Shown here: in pieces, positions 1-8,244 of the stretch | Layout: the number at the start of each line of letters is the position of its first letter | Numbering within the stretch: position 1 is the stretch's first letter | Assembly (NCBI RefSeq): GCF_023935105.1 | Contig: NZ_CP096040.1 | Coordinates: forward strand, 1,302,001-1,366,000 | DNA: 64,000 nt | Source of the DNA: Caulobacter segnis | GTDB lineage: Bacteria; Pseudomonadota; Alphaproteobacteria; Caulobacterales; Caulobacteraceae | Direction: 5' to 3' | Position numbers and translations under genes: made by a program | The notes under the pieces: generated by a model | What the model saw: only the letters and a program-made list of their open reading frames with translations | Told to the model about the DNA's origin: nothing | The model's database searches: none

Positions 1-557
1 TCGGGCGAGTGGCCGGCGGCGCCGACCTGGTAGAAGGCCTTGCCCTTCGACTCCTTCTCCTCGTCCAGCAGGACCTCCTCGGTCCCGCCCGCCGTTCCAG
101 CTTTGGCGGAGGGCTTGCGGGCGTGAATCGGGTGCTGCGCGCCCTTCTCGAAGCGGGTGTAATATTCGAAGGGGCCGTCCTTGCTGGGGACGCTGGCGTC
201 GTCCTCCTTGATGCGGCCCTTCATCTCCTCGAACATTTTTTGTTGAACAGCCTCGGTCGAGGCCAGCATGGCCTTGGTGTAGGCGTTCTCGGCCGTCAGG
301 TGCTCCTTGACGTCGGCCTTGATCAGCGACGGGTCGCGCAGGACCTTCTGCCAGTTGTCATCCTTCATCCAGGCATAGTCATCGGTCCGGGTCCGTCCCA
401 GCTGCTCGATGGTCTTGGGGATCTTCTTGGCGACGGGCGGCGTGGGGCGAGCGGCGTTGTCGGCGGACATGGGGGACCCGAAAGCTGTTCCAGACAGGAT
501 GGTGGGGGCAGACGTAAGCACGGCCGCTGCGCTCGTCACCATTTGTCGACGATTCAT
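1..557 (-). CDS. ptrB: Oligopeptidase B-like S9 peptidase, N-terminal part
   Basis: This is the first ~185 residues of a minus-strand gene whose 3' end lies left of the window. It starts at ATG 557-555 with MNRRQMVTSAAAVLTS, an Arg-Arg plus hydrophobic stretch resembling a Tat signal. The segment TRTDDYAWMKDDNWQKVL, and the following helix about residues added per codon block, match the start of the beta-propeller of protease II / prolyl oligopeptidase family enzymes, which cleave small peptides after basic residues. The catalytic Ser-Asp-His domain is outside the window, so activity cannot be judged. It is divergent from the protease gene at 690. The S9 family call is good; the exact oligopeptidase B assignment is by resemblance. 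Confidence 0.75.
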   Translation of the reverse strand, partial: MNRRQMVTSAAAVLTSAPTILSGTAFGSPMSADNAARPTPPVAKKIPKTIEQLGRTRTDDYAWMKDDNWQKVLRDPSLIKADVKEHLTAENAYTKAMLASTEAVQQKMFEEMKGRIKEDDASVPSKDGPFEYYTRFEKGAQHPIHARKPSAKAGTAGGTEEVLLDEEKESKGKAFYQVGAAGHSP

Positions 558-689
558 GCGCAAAATCCCCCGTAACCCTGCACAACGCGCAACTGCGTCA
601 GAACGACAACTTGCGGTGTGAGATTCCTGTGGTCAAATTCACTTTGTAGTCGGGCGACGAGTAGTAGCGAAGCGTAACAAGGGGGCGTC

Positions 690-1538
690 ATGCCGTTGGA
701 TCTGTCCGTAGACCTGATCAAGGCCACGGTTCAGCTTGAGCAGCCGCTGGGCGACGGTTCGCGGACCGTCGGCACGGGTTTCCTCATTTCCGATCCGACC
801 CCGGACGGCAAGCCGCGCACCATTCTGGTGACCGCCGCCCACGTCTTCGAGAAGATGCCGTCGATGTCGGCCAAGATCGGCTATCGCATCGAAGGCAGCG
901 ACTCGGTCTGGCGCTATGATCCCGAGACCCTGAAGATCCGCGACGGCGATCATCCGCTGTGGGTCAAGCACCCGACCCGCGACGTCGCGGCCATGGTGGT
1001 CGAGGCTCCGCCGGAGTTCGTCAAGGCGGCCATCCCGCTGAACTACCTGGCCAAGGACGACACCTTCAACAAGTTCAACCTGGGCCCCGGCGACGAGATG
1101 ATGGCGCTGGGCTTCCCGCGCGGTCTCTCCGCGAACCCGGCCGGTTTCCCGATCCTGCGCTCGGGCCGCGTGGCCTCGTATCCGCTGGCCCCGGCGACCA
1201 ATTTCCCGACCTTCCTGATGGACTTCTCGGTGTTCCCCGGCAATTCGGGCGGACCGGTGTTCATGGCCGAGGGCGCGCGCCGCCGGCCGGGCGCCAACGA
1301 GAGCCAGGAGGTCCAGTTCGTGGCCGGCCTGCTGACTCAGCAGGTCGAGCTGTCGGGCGAGCGCCTGGAGATCGGCATCGTCACCCACGCCAAGTTCATC
1401 CGCGAGACCCTGGCTATGCTGGACCAGGTTCCCGGCGCGCCGGTCACCCAGGCGCGGACCGCCAAGCCCGAGCCGGTGATGCCGGGCGCGACGCCGGCCG
1501 TGGCGGTTTCGGCCATGGCGATGGGCGCCTCGCACTAG
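690..1538 (+). CDS. Trypsin-like serine protease, cytoplasmic
   Basis: This 282-residue protein has a complete trypsin-like (chymotrypsin fold) catalytic triad: His51 in TAAHVF, Asp98 in TRDVAAM and Ser186 in PGNSGGPV. There is no signal peptide or membrane segment, and no PDZ domain follows the protease domain, so it is not a DegP/HtrA protein in the strict sense. The C-terminal ~40 residues are Ala/Pro rich and probably disordered. An AAGGGGG ribosome site precedes ATG 690. The substrate is unknown. It stands alone between the divergent S9 peptidase gene and csbD. Confidence 0.8.
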   Translation: MPLDLSVDLIKATVQLEQPLGDGSRTVGTGFLISDPTPDGKPRTILVTAAHVFEKMPSMSAKIGYRIEGSDSVWRYDPETLKIRDGDHPLWVKHPTRDVAAMVVEAPPEFVKAAIPLNYLAKDDTFNKFNLGPGDEMMALGFPRGLSANPAGFPILRSGRVASYPLAPATNFPTFLMDFSVFPGNSGGPVFMAEGARRRPGANESQEVQFVAGLLTQQVELSGERLEIGIVTHAKFIRETLAMLDQVPGAPVTQARTAKPEPVMPGATPAVAVSAMAMGASH

Positions 1539-1560
1539 CGGATTCCTGGTCCACTTTCTC

Positions 1561-1586
1561 GGAACGAGAGGCGCGCGAAGCCCGTT
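1561..1586 (+). promoter_or_regulatory. EcfG/SigT-type general stress promoter
   Basis: GGAAC at 1561-1565 and CGTT at 1583-1586 are separated by 17 bases, matching the alphaproteobacterial general-stress sigma factor consensus GGAAC-N16/17-CGTT. It sits 38 bases upstream of the csbD start codon, the expected place for a -35/-10 pair. CsbD genes are common members of this regulon in alphaproteobacteria, which supports the call. Confidence 0.75.
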
Positions 1587-1623
1587 CTTGTTGGGACTTC
1601 AACACCAACATCAGGAGCGAGCC

Positions 1624-1806
1624 ATGAGCACCAATCGTGTCGAAGGCGCCATCGACAAGGGCGCGGGCGCTATCAAGCAAGCCGTCGGCAAGGCCACCGG
1701 CAACGAACGCCTCGAAGCCGAAGGCGCCGTCCAGAAGGCCAAGGGTGACGTCCAGAACAAGGTCGGCCAGGCCCAGGACAAGATCGGCGACGCCATCAAG
1801 CGCTGA
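1624..1806 (+). CDS. CsbD family stress protein
   Basis: A 60-residue, highly charged protein beginning MSTNRVEGAIDKGAGAIKQA. It has the CsbD-family repeating pattern of G-x-(I/V)-K/Q blocks (KGAGAIKQAVGKATG, AKGDVQNKVGQAQDKIG). These small cytoplasmic proteins accumulate under general stress; their molecular role is not established. ATG 1624 is chosen because CAGGAGCG precedes it by 6-8 bases; a longer in-frame start at 1588 lacks a ribosome site. An EcfG-type promoter lies directly upstream and a strong terminator directly downstream, so the gene is monocistronic. Confidence 0.9.
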   Translation: MSTNRVEGAIDKGAGAIKQAVGKATGNERLEAEGAVQKAKGDVQNKVGQAQDKIGDAIKR

Positions 1807-1831
1807 ACGCCCGCCTATGACTAAAGAAAAC

Positions 1832-1863
1832 GGCCGCCGGAGCGATCCGGCGGCCATTTTTGT
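1832..1863. terminator. Bidirectional Rho-independent terminator
   Basis: A perfect 10-bp stem (1832-1841 with 1846-1855, loop GCGA) is followed by ATTTTTGTT on the plus strand. On the other side, AAAGAAAA gives a U-rich tail to the minus-strand transcript. It therefore ends both csbD and the converging M1 peptidase gene. Confidence 0.85.
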
Positions 1864-1882
1864 TGTCTGGGCTTGGCTCATT

Positions 1883-1910
1883 CGTCTCCCCGGCTTTCGC
1901 CGGGGAGACG
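1883..1910 (-). repeat. GAAA-tetraloop hairpin repeat
   Basis: Read on the minus strand this is a 12-bp perfect stem closed by a GAAA loop (CGTCTCCCCGGC-GAAA-GCCGGGGAGACG). It lies 11 bases after the stop codon of the M1 peptidase gene, so it is in its mRNA tail. The same CCCCGGC-GAAA-GCCGGGG core recurs at 28725-28742 between hutG and hutH, marking it as an interspersed repeat. Confidence 0.7.
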
Positions 1911-1920
1911 GATCGGAAGA

Positions 1921-3828
1921 CTACTTCACCACCCCGTCCACCGTCTGGCGCGTCACCGCGTGGTATAGCGGTCGGGTCTTCGCATAGAGCCCCTTGGCGA
2001 TGGGCCGGCCCCAGTCGCCCTGGGCCATCAGGTCCTTGAACAGCGGGGCGACGAACTTGCGGCGGCCCTGTTCGGTCAGGAAGGTTTCTAGCGACGGCAC
2101 GGCCGGCTGGTAGCGGTTGGCCACGGCCAGTTCCAGCCACACGAAGCGGATCTCGCTGTTGCCTTGAGCGGAAAGGCCGAAGGCCTTGTCCAGCGTCGCC
2201 AGCCGCTCGTCCGACAGCTTGCGCGGCAGGCTGGCGACGAAGCGGGTGCGCTCGGGCGTGCTCCAGGCGTTCCATTTGGCCAGCGGCGCGGGCCCGCCCT
2301 GGGCGAAGGCGGCGGCCAGGGCGTCCACGGCGGGGAAGGCCGCCGACTTGATGTGCACGGCGTTGTCCGGCAGCCCCACCTCGTAGACCCACTTGTCGAT
2401 GCCGATCGCGGCTTCCAGCTTGGGATCGCCCTTGATCAGGTTCTGGCGCAGGTCGGCGACGAAGCCGGCGGTGGTTTGGCTCTGGAAGGCGTGGCGGGCG
2501 AAATAGCTCTTGAGATACGCGTCCCAGCGCGGCCGGCCGACGGCCTTTTCGATGGTGCGAAGGAAGGTCGCGCCCTTCTGGTAGGCGATGTCGGTCATGC
2601 CGTCGTCGGGATCGCGGCCGGTCAAGTCCAGGTGCAGGCGAGTGTCGGCGCCGGTGGGGCCGCCGGCGTCCTTGATGGCGTCCTGCAGGTCGCTCCAACC
2701 CAGATCGGCCAGCATGTCGGCGCGCGGCTTGCCGTATAGCTTCTCCATGATCCGGTTCTCGAAATAGTCGGTGAAGCCCTCGTTCAGCCAGAAGTCCGAC
2801 CAGGTGGCGTTGTTGACCAGATTGCCCGACCACGAGTGGGCCAGCTCGTGCGCCACCAGGCTGACCAGCGAGCGGTCGCCGGCGATGATGGTCGGGGTGG
2901 CGAAGGTCAGGCGCGGGTTTTCCATGCCGCCGAACGGGAACGACGGCGGCAGCACCAGCAGGTCGTAGCGACCCCAGGCGTAGGGGCCGTAGAGGCTCTC
3001 GGCCGCCGCGACCATCTTCTCGACGTCGACCAGCTCGTAAGCCGTCTTCTTCATCACCGACGGCTCGGTATAGACGCCGGTCCGCTTGCCCAGCGGGGTG
3101 AAGGTCAGGTCGCCGATCGCGATGGCGATCAGGTACGAGGCGACCGGCTTGTCCATGCTGAAGCGATAGGCGCGCGAGCCGTCCGGCAGCGGCTCGCCGT
3201 TCGGCGTCAGCATCTTGGCGCTCATCACCGCCTTCAGTCCCTTGGGCGCGACGATGCGGGCGGTCCAGGTCTGGCGGATGCCCGGGCTGTCCTGGGTGGG
3301 GATCCAGGTGCGGTTCAGGATCGCCTCGCCCTGGCTGAACAGATAGGGCTTCTGCTTGCCGGCGGTCTGGGCGGGCGTCAGCCACTGCAGGGCCGCGCCG
3401 TCGGGGGCGCTGTCGTAGCTGACCACGATCCGGCGATTGCCGTTGAGCGTGACCGTCAGCGGCGCGCCCAGGATCGGATCGGCCTTGCCCAGGCTCCACG
3501 GCAGCGCCTTACCCTTGGCGTCGGTGACGCCATGGATGACCAGGCCCTTGGTGTCGAGCACCACGTCCTTCGCGCCCGGCGCGGCGGCGATGTCCAGCGC
3601 GGCCGTGCCGGTCATCTTGTGGCCGGTGAAATCGGCGGTCAGGTCCAGGTCGATGTGCGTGACCCGCGCGACCAGTGGCTGGGCGTAGGAGTGGATGTCG
3701 CGCGCCTCGGCGGTCTTCAGGATCGCGGGGACCGGCGGCGGCGCCTTGGAAGAGACTTGCGCCAGCACGGGCGCGGCGACGCCGCACAGCAGGAGCGACA
3801 GCAGAATGGCGCGGGCTTTGGAGGTCAT
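1921..3828 (-). CDS. M1 family metallopeptidase (LTA4 hydrolase-like aminopeptidase)
   Basis: This 635-residue zinc aminopeptidase is exported: residues 1-23 form a signal peptide ending VLAQ. The exopeptidase motif GGMEN is at 300-304, the zinc site HELAH at 327-331 and the third zinc ligand Glu350 in WLNEGF. The C-terminal region around EQGRRKFVAPLFKDL resembles the helical domain of leukotriene A4 hydrolase / aminopeptidase B, and the length fits that subgroup rather than the ~880-residue PepN. It probably trims N-terminal residues from periplasmic peptides. It stands alone between OsmC (upstream) and a shared terminator. Confidence 0.9.
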   Translation of the reverse strand: MTSKARAILLSLLLCGVAAPVLAQVSSKAPPPVPAILKTAEARDIHSYAQPLVARVTHIDLDLTADFTGHKMTGTAALDIAAAPGAKDVVLDTKGLVIHGVTDAKGKALPWSLGKADPILGAPLTVTLNGNRRIVVSYDSAPDGAALQWLTPAQTAGKQKPYLFSQGEAILNRTWIPTQDSPGIRQTWTARIVAPKGLKAVMSAKMLTPNGEPLPDGSRAYRFSMDKPVASYLIAIAIGDLTFTPLGKRTGVYTEPSVMKKTAYELVDVEKMVAAAESLYGPYAWGRYDLLVLPPSFPFGGMENPRLTFATPTIIAGDRSLVSLVAHELAHSWSGNLVNNATWSDFWLNEGFTDYFENRIMEKLYGKPRADMLADLGWSDLQDAIKDAGGPTGADTRLHLDLTGRDPDDGMTDIAYQKGATFLRTIEKAVGRPRWDAYLKSYFARHAFQSQTTAGFVADLRQNLIKGDPKLEAAIGIDKWVYEVGLPDNAVHIKSAAFPAVDALAAAFAQGGPAPLAKWNAWSTPERTRFVASLPRKLSDERLATLDKAFGLSAQGNSEIRFVWLELAVANRYQPAVPSLETFLTEQGRRKFVAPLFKDLMAQGDWGRPIAKGLYAKTRPLYHAVTRQTVDGVVK

Positions 3829-3873
3829 GGATCTTCCCTGTGCGAAGGGAGATGTCTATGCGCCCGCCTGGGG

Positions 3874-4350
3874 TCAGGCGTCCACTTCCTCGTAGGTCGC
3901 CGCGTAGTCGACGGGGAAGTTCACCGAGCGGGCGATGAAACAGACCTTATGGATCTCGCGGTGGATGGCGTCGGCCTTGGCGAGATCCGCGCCGCGCTCG
4001 ACCCGGATGAGCGGCCGCAGGGTCGCGCGCAGGAAGCGCCCGGCGCCGTCGGGCGTGCTCTCGCCGACGCCGATCGGCTGGTCGCGATAGCCGCGCACCA
4101 CGATCCGGGCGTTGCTGGCCAGGTGCAGGTACCACAGCATGTGGCAGGCGCTCAGCGACGACAGCAGCAGGTCTTCCGGGTTGTGCAGGCTCGGGTCGCC
4201 GCCCAAGAGCGGGTCGTTGGAGCAGGGCACGGGCGGCTTGCCGAGCGTGGCGATGGTCCAGGTGCGGTCATAGCCGCGATAGGTCCGCGTGCCGTCGCCG
4301 CGATCGCCGGTCCATTCGATCAAGCTGGTGTAGTCGTGCTGCTTGGCCAT
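3874..4350 (-). CDS. OsmC family peroxidase
   Basis: A 158-residue OsmC/Ohr superfamily protein, which typically reduces organic hydroperoxides in the cytoplasm. The two redox cysteines are present: Cys69 in SLSACHMLWYLHLA and Cys137 in HKVCFIARS. ATG 4350 (MAKQHDY) is preferred because GGGAGAAG precedes it; an in-frame ATG at 4386 overlaps the end of the DUF1272 gene. With that gene it forms a two-gene operon separated by 13 bases. Confidence 0.85.
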   Translation of the reverse strand: MAKQHDYTSLIEWTGDRGDGTRTYRGYDRTWTIATLGKPPVPCSNDPLLGGDPSLHNPEDLLLSSLSACHMLWYLHLASNARIVVRGYRDQPIGVGESTPDGAGRFLRATLRPLIRVERGADLAKADAIHREIHKVCFIARSVNFPVDYAATYEEVDA

Positions 4351-4363
4351 CTGCCGCTTCTCC

Positions 4364-4681
4364 CTAACGGTCTTGGGGAGGGACATCCTTCAGCCGCGCA
4401 GTCATGGCGGCGATCTCGTCCCGGCTCCAACGGGTGTGTTTGCGGGTCTGGCTGGCGGGATGGAAGCCCAGGCCGAGTGAAATATGCGGATGGCGCCAGG
4501 CTTGGCGCGGACGGATCGGGCGCGGCGCCAGGCCGCCGCCGCAGGTCGGGCAGACGTTATGTAGGACGTCGTCGGCGCACGCGGCGCAGTAGGTGCACTC
4601 GTAGCTGCAGATGCGGACGTTCAGCGCGTCCGGCGGCAGATCGACGTCGCAGAGTTCGCAGTTGGGGCGGAGCTCGAGCAT
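4364..4681 (-). CDS. DUF1272 zinc-binding protein
   Basis: This 105-residue protein begins with the DUF1272 signature MLELRPNCELCDVDLPPDA. Its Cys pairs (CELC, CSYECTYCAAC, CPTCGG) form a probable double zinc site in the first 50 residues. The C-terminal half is a basic tail. The function of the family is unknown; it is often next to stress or redox genes, here osmC directly downstream. Confidence 0.8.
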   Translation of the reverse strand: MLELRPNCELCDVDLPPDALNVRICSYECTYCAACADDVLHNVCPTCGGGLAPRPIRPRQAWRHPHISLGLGFHPASQTRKHTRWSRDEIAAMTARLKDVPPQDR

Positions 4682-4754
4682 GCGGCTGGGTAGCGCGAGC
4701 GGAAGCCTCGCGAAATGACGGCCATCCCTCGATTTATGCCAAACCTCACTGCCT

Positions 4755-4775
4755 CCCTAGGCCTTGTGCCTAGGG
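4755..4775. other. Intergenic hairpin
   Basis: CCCTAGGC (4755-4762) and GCCTAGGG (4768-4775) form a perfect 8-bp inverted repeat with a 5-base loop. It is in the 228-base gap between the MaoC stop and the DUF1272 start. No T-run follows, so it may be an operator or a 3' end of the MaoC transcript. Nothing else is recognisable in the gap. Confidence 0.4.
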
Positions 4776-4909
4776 CCCATCGTTCCGCCTCTCAAATTTC
4801 CAGAGGAGCGCTGCCACGATGGCGGAGAACTCCAATCGATACCGTGTCTGGCGGGCAAATGGGTCCTCGCCACAAGGGGGAGGAAGGCGATGTAGGTGGG
4901 AAGAGAACG

Positions 4910-5359
4910 CTAAGCCCCGTAGATCACCGAGATCGTCTCGGCCACGCAGGCGGGGCGCTCTTCGCCCTCGATCTCGATGGTGCATTCGTTCTTCATCTGC
5001 AGGCCGCCCGACTTGGGCTCGGCCGAAAGCAGTTTCTGGCGCATGCGCACGCGCTTGCCGACCCGGACCATGCCGGTGAAGCGGACCTTGTCGCAGCCGT
5101 AGTTGATGCCGCGCGTGACGCCGGTGACGCGCAGGATGTCGGCGCCCAGCATCGGGATCAGCGACAGGGTCAGATAGCCGTGGGCGATCGGGCCGCCGAT
5201 CTCCTTGGTGGCGCGTTCGACGTCGACATGGATCCACTGGTGGTCGCCGGTGGCCTCGGCGAACAGGTTCACGCGCTCCTGGGTGACCTCGACCCAGTCC
5301 GACACCCCGATCTCCTGGCCGACCAGGCTGGCGACGTCGGCGTAGGCGACTTCCTTCAT
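4910..5359 (-). CDS. MaoC family (R)-enoyl-CoA hydratase
   Basis: A 149-residue single hot-dog domain protein. ATGDHQWIHVD places the catalytic Asp39 and His44 of hydratase 2 enzymes, and GGPIAHGYLTLSLIP is the conserved substrate-tunnel segment. It would hydrate trans-2-enoyl-CoA to (R)-3-hydroxyacyl-CoA, linking fatty acid oxidation to other acyl-CoA pathways. A PsrA-like palindrome sits 13 bases before the start codon, consistent with control by an acyl-CoA-sensing TetR regulator. Confidence 0.85.
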   Translation of the reverse strand: MKEVAYADVASLVGQEIGVSDWVEVTQERVNLFAEATGDHQWIHVDVERATKEIGGPIAHGYLTLSLIPMLGADILRVTGVTRGINYGCDKVRFTGMVRVGKRVRMRQKLLSAEPKSGGLQMKNECTIEIEGEERPACVAETISVIYGA

Positions 5360-5371
5360 GACTTTTCTCTC

Positions 5372-5387
5372 CCAAACGATTGTTTGG
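5372..5387. promoter_or_regulatory. PsrA/FadR-like TetR operator
   Basis: CCAAACGATTGTTTGG is a perfect 6-bp inverted repeat with a 4-base spacer, matching the CAAAC-N4-GTTTG form bound by PsrA-type TetR regulators of fatty acid degradation. It lies just upstream of the MaoC start codon at 5359. No tetR gene is in the window. Confidence 0.6.
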
Positions 5388-5413
5388 ATAGAGACCAGCC
5401 CGCGCCGCGCGGG

Positions 5414-6763
5414 TCAACCGGAGAAGGTCGAGACCACCAGCCAGACATTGGCCGCCGAGATCACCACGAACAGGAACCAGGCCACGATCTTGGTGAGCCA
5501 GCCGTTGGCGAACGCGCCCATCAGCGCCTTGTCGTCGGTGAAGCGCAGCAGCGGCCAGATGGCGAACGGCAGCTGGGCCGATAGCACCACCTGGGTCAGG
5601 ACCAGCAGCTTGCCGACCGAGTGCTCGCCCAGGGTCAGAACGCCGATCAAGGCCGGGACGATGGCCAGGCCCCGGGTGATCAGCCGCCGTTGCCAGCAGG
5701 GGATCTTGAGGTTCAGGAACCCCTCCAGGATCACCTGACCGGCGATGGTGCCGGTGAAGGTCGAGCTCTGGCCCGAGGCGAACAGGGCGATGGCGAACAG
5801 CACCCCCGCCAGCACGCCACCGGTGACCGGCGCCAGCAGCTGGTGCGCCTCCTCGATGCCGGCCACCTGCGTCAGGCCCGTTCCGTGAAAGGCCGAGGCC
5901 GCCAGGATCAGGATGGCGGCGTTGATCAGTAGGGCCAGCAGCAGCGACACCACCGTGTCGACGGTCGACAGACGGATGGCGGCGCGCTTGCCCGGCTCGT
6001 CGGCCGGCGTGACTCGCGTCTGCACGATCGCCGAGTGCAGATAGAGGTTATGCGGCATGATTGTCGCGCCCAGTATGCCGATCGCCAGGTAGAGGGCGTT
6101 GCCCTGCTGCAGCGCCGACAGCGACGGGACCAGGCCGCGCGCCACGTCGCCGGCGTTCGGCGGGGCCAGGATCAGCTGGACCAGGAAACAGATCCCGACC
6201 GTCGAGATCAAACCGAGGATGATCGCTTCCAGCTGTCGGAAGCCCTTGCCCTTCAGGCCCAGCACGATGACCGTGTCCAGCGCGGTCAACAGCACGCCGG
6301 CCCACAGCGGTATGCCCAGCAGCAGCTTGAAGGCCAGGGCGCTGCCCAGCACCTCAGCGATGTCGCAGGCGATGATGGCCAACTCGGCCAGCAGCCATTG
6401 GACCTTGACCGTCTTCGGTCCGAACCGCTCGCGCGACATCCGCGCCAGGTCCTTGCCGGTGACCAGTCCCAGCCGCATCGACAGGGTTTGCAGCACGATG
6501 GCCGCCAGGCTGGACAGCACCACCACGAACAGCAGGCTGGTTCCGTAGCGCGAGCCGGCCTCGATGTCGGTCGCCCAGTTGCCGGGGTCCATGTAGCCGA
6601 CGCTGACCAGCAGGCCCGGCCCCGCCACCCGCAGCATCCGCTTCCAGGTCGGCAGGCCGTCGGGAACCGTGACCGCGCCCCGCACCTCCGAGGGGCAGAA
6701 CGGCGCGGTGGCGGTCTTTGGAAGCGAGAACCGGGGCAGGCGGTCGAGCAGGGCGGCGAGCAT
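5414..6763 (-). CDS. mntH: Nramp-family divalent metal transporter
   Basis: A 449-residue inner-membrane proton/Mn(II) symporter. Both metal-site motifs are present: DPGNW at 59-63 (TM1) and MPHN at 236-239 (TM6). About eleven hydrophobic segments can be traced after a ~40-residue cytoplasmic N-terminus. The gene begins 32 bases after the stop of the nucleotidyltransferase-DUF4180 gene on the same strand, so the two may be co-transcribed. No clear MntR or Fur box was recognised. Confidence 0.9.
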   Translation of the reverse strand: MLAALLDRLPRFSLPKTATAPFCPSEVRGAVTVPDGLPTWKRMLRVAGPGLLVSVGYMDPGNWATDIEAGSRYGTSLLFVVVLSSLAAIVLQTLSMRLGLVTGKDLARMSRERFGPKTVKVQWLLAELAIIACDIAEVLGSALAFKLLLGIPLWAGVLLTALDTVIVLGLKGKGFRQLEAIILGLISTVGICFLVQLILAPPNAGDVARGLVPSLSALQQGNALYLAIGILGATIMPHNLYLHSAIVQTRVTPADEPGKRAAIRLSTVDTVVSLLLALLINAAILILAASAFHGTGLTQVAGIEEAHQLLAPVTGGVLAGVLFAIALFASGQSSTFTGTIAGQVILEGFLNLKIPCWQRRLITRGLAIVPALIGVLTLGEHSVGKLLVLTQVVLSAQLPFAIWPLLRFTDDKALMGAFANGWLTKIVAWFLFVVISAANVWLVVSTFSG

Positions 6764-6795
6764 GCGGTCTAGTTAGAGTGGCACGGCCCCGCTTG

Positions 6796-8175
6796 TCAGC
6801 CCTCGGCGGCCAGTCGCGCGTCCAGGGCGGCGCGATCGTTCACGAACCACACCTGGCGCCCCTTGTTGGACTCGAACACGAAGTCGCGCAGGCTGCGGCT
6901 GGCTTTCGTGCGGGCGGTGATGTCGCCGACGAAGGCCAGGCGCATGCGGTAGTTGGTGAACTTCTGGATCACCTCGCCGGCGATGCGGCTCGACAGATCC
7001 AGGAAGCCGTCGGCCAGCCGCTCGACCGGCACGACGACGAGGTCGGCCTCAGCGCCCCAGGCCTCGCCCAGCAGGTCGTTGGTTGTGGCGGCGTCCAGCG
7101 GCGGGCCTTCGGCGGTGGCGAACAGGATCTTGGTCATGGCGGGCAGATAGGCGACGCGCCGTAAGCTTTCCAGCGCCGCGCGGGCTTGCTCGGGCAGCAG
7201 GCTCACCGCCTGATCCAGCAGTTCCCGCCAGGCCTCGCCCCGGTCACGGGCCTCGGCATAGGCGTCGCGCAGGGCGAAGGGATCGTCCTGGGCCAGCGCT
7301 TGGATCAGAGCCTGAGCCTGTTCGAGATCCTTACGGCGCTTGGGATTGGCCTGGCTGCGCTTGCGGGAGATGATCAGCTTGTGGACCGCATAGCGAGCCG
7401 GTGCGGGGACGCGCACCAGCACGCCATCGCCGTGCAGGACGGCGGCCTCGACCGTCTCACGCAGCAGGAAGTCCATGAACCGCAGCGGCGTGGCGTCCGT
7501 TTTCAAGGCTTCCAACCGCGACGTCTCCTCATCGCCGGCGTGGCGGCTGGTGGTCAGGACGTCGACCGCATAACCGTCCGGCGTGCGATAGGTCGCGCTT
7601 TTGCTGGGATCCAGCTTGGGTACGGGGGAGAAGGCCTGATCGGCCGCGCGCAGGACGTCGAGGAATGATCGGTCCAGCCCATCATCGATCGCCATCGAGA
7701 TCCCATAGTCCTGGGCGATGTCGAGATTGCCGGTTCGAGCCGCCTGGGCGGGCAAGATGAAGCCAAGGGCCGCGCCATAGGTCTGGAAAGCGACCGTGCC
7801 GACCACGGCCGCGCGCAGGCGGAACACGCCCGCGTGCGCCAAGACGTTCAGGATGCGACCCGTACGCTCGTCGGGCGCGTGCAGACCTGCGGCGCGCAGC
7901 GCGCGAACCAGCAAGCGACGACCTTCGGCGGCGCTCTTTACGGACTTGGCGCGCTGAATGGTGTCGAGCAGTTCGGGGGTTTCGAGACCCAGATAGCGCT
8001 CTGGGCGCTCGCCTTGGGTTTGGCGCGAGCGGGCATACCAATAAAAGCGCCCCTTGCGCTCGCGGCGCAGGAAGCTCGCGCCCTCGCCAAACTCAGCGAT
8101 GCCGGCTGCACGGAGCTGATCCAGCAACTCGGCGACGTTCGTATGGATCGCCAGGGGAAGGCGTTGAAGGGTCAC
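6796..8175 (-). CDS. Nucleotidyltransferase-fold protein fused to DUF4180
   Basis: This 459-residue protein joins two families. Residues 1-345 resemble the GSU2403-type nucleotidyltransferase family (NTP_transf_8): GTVAFQTYGAALG is followed by NLDIAQDYGISMAID, the expected acidic active-site region. Residues 347-459 resemble DUF4180, including VVPVERLADGFLDLSS and QKFTNYRMRLAFVGDI. The junction LPAMTKILF contains an in-frame ATG at 7137, where a free DUF4180 protein would start, so the fusion may come from loss of a stop codon. Translation starts at GTG 8175, directly below a perfect 11-bp inverted repeat. Function unknown; some nucleotidyltransferases of this broad fold act as toxins or RNA-modifying enzymes, but that is not shown here. 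Confidence 0.75.
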   Translation of the reverse strand: MTLQRLPLAIHTNVAELLDQLRAAGIAEFGEGASFLRRERKGRFYWYARSRQTQGERPERYLGLETPELLDTIQRAKSVKSAAEGRRLLVRALRAAGLHAPDERTGRILNVLAHAGVFRLRAAVVGTVAFQTYGAALGFILPAQAARTGNLDIAQDYGISMAIDDGLDRSFLDVLRAADQAFSPVPKLDPSKSATYRTPDGYAVDVLTTSRHAGDEETSRLEALKTDATPLRFMDFLLRETVEAAVLHGDGVLVRVPAPARYAVHKLIISRKRSQANPKRRKDLEQAQALIQALAQDDPFALRDAYAEARDRGEAWRELLDQAVSLLPEQARAALESLRRVAYLPAMTKILFATAEGPPLDAATTNDLLGEAWGAEADLVVVPVERLADGFLDLSSRIAGEVIQKFTNYRMRLAFVGDITARTKASRSLRDFVFESNKGRQVWFVNDRAALDARLAAEG

Positions 8176-8184
8176 GACATCACC

Positions 8185-8216
8185 GTTGCCACCACTTTTG
8201 AATTTGTGGTGGCAAC
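8185..8216. promoter_or_regulatory. Perfect 11-bp inverted repeat, candidate operator
   Basis: GTTGCCACCAC (8185-8195) and GTGGTGGCAAC (8206-8216) flank a 10-base AT-rich centre that is itself nearly symmetric. The repeat ends 10 bases before the GTG start of the nucleotidyltransferase-DUF4180 gene. A second small palindrome, TGTTGA-AAA-TCAACA, is at 8219-8233. Arrangement and AT-rich core suggest an autoregulatory or HTH-repressor site. Confidence 0.6.
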
Positions 8217-8244
8217 TCTGTTGAAAATCAACAAAAAGGTGAAA

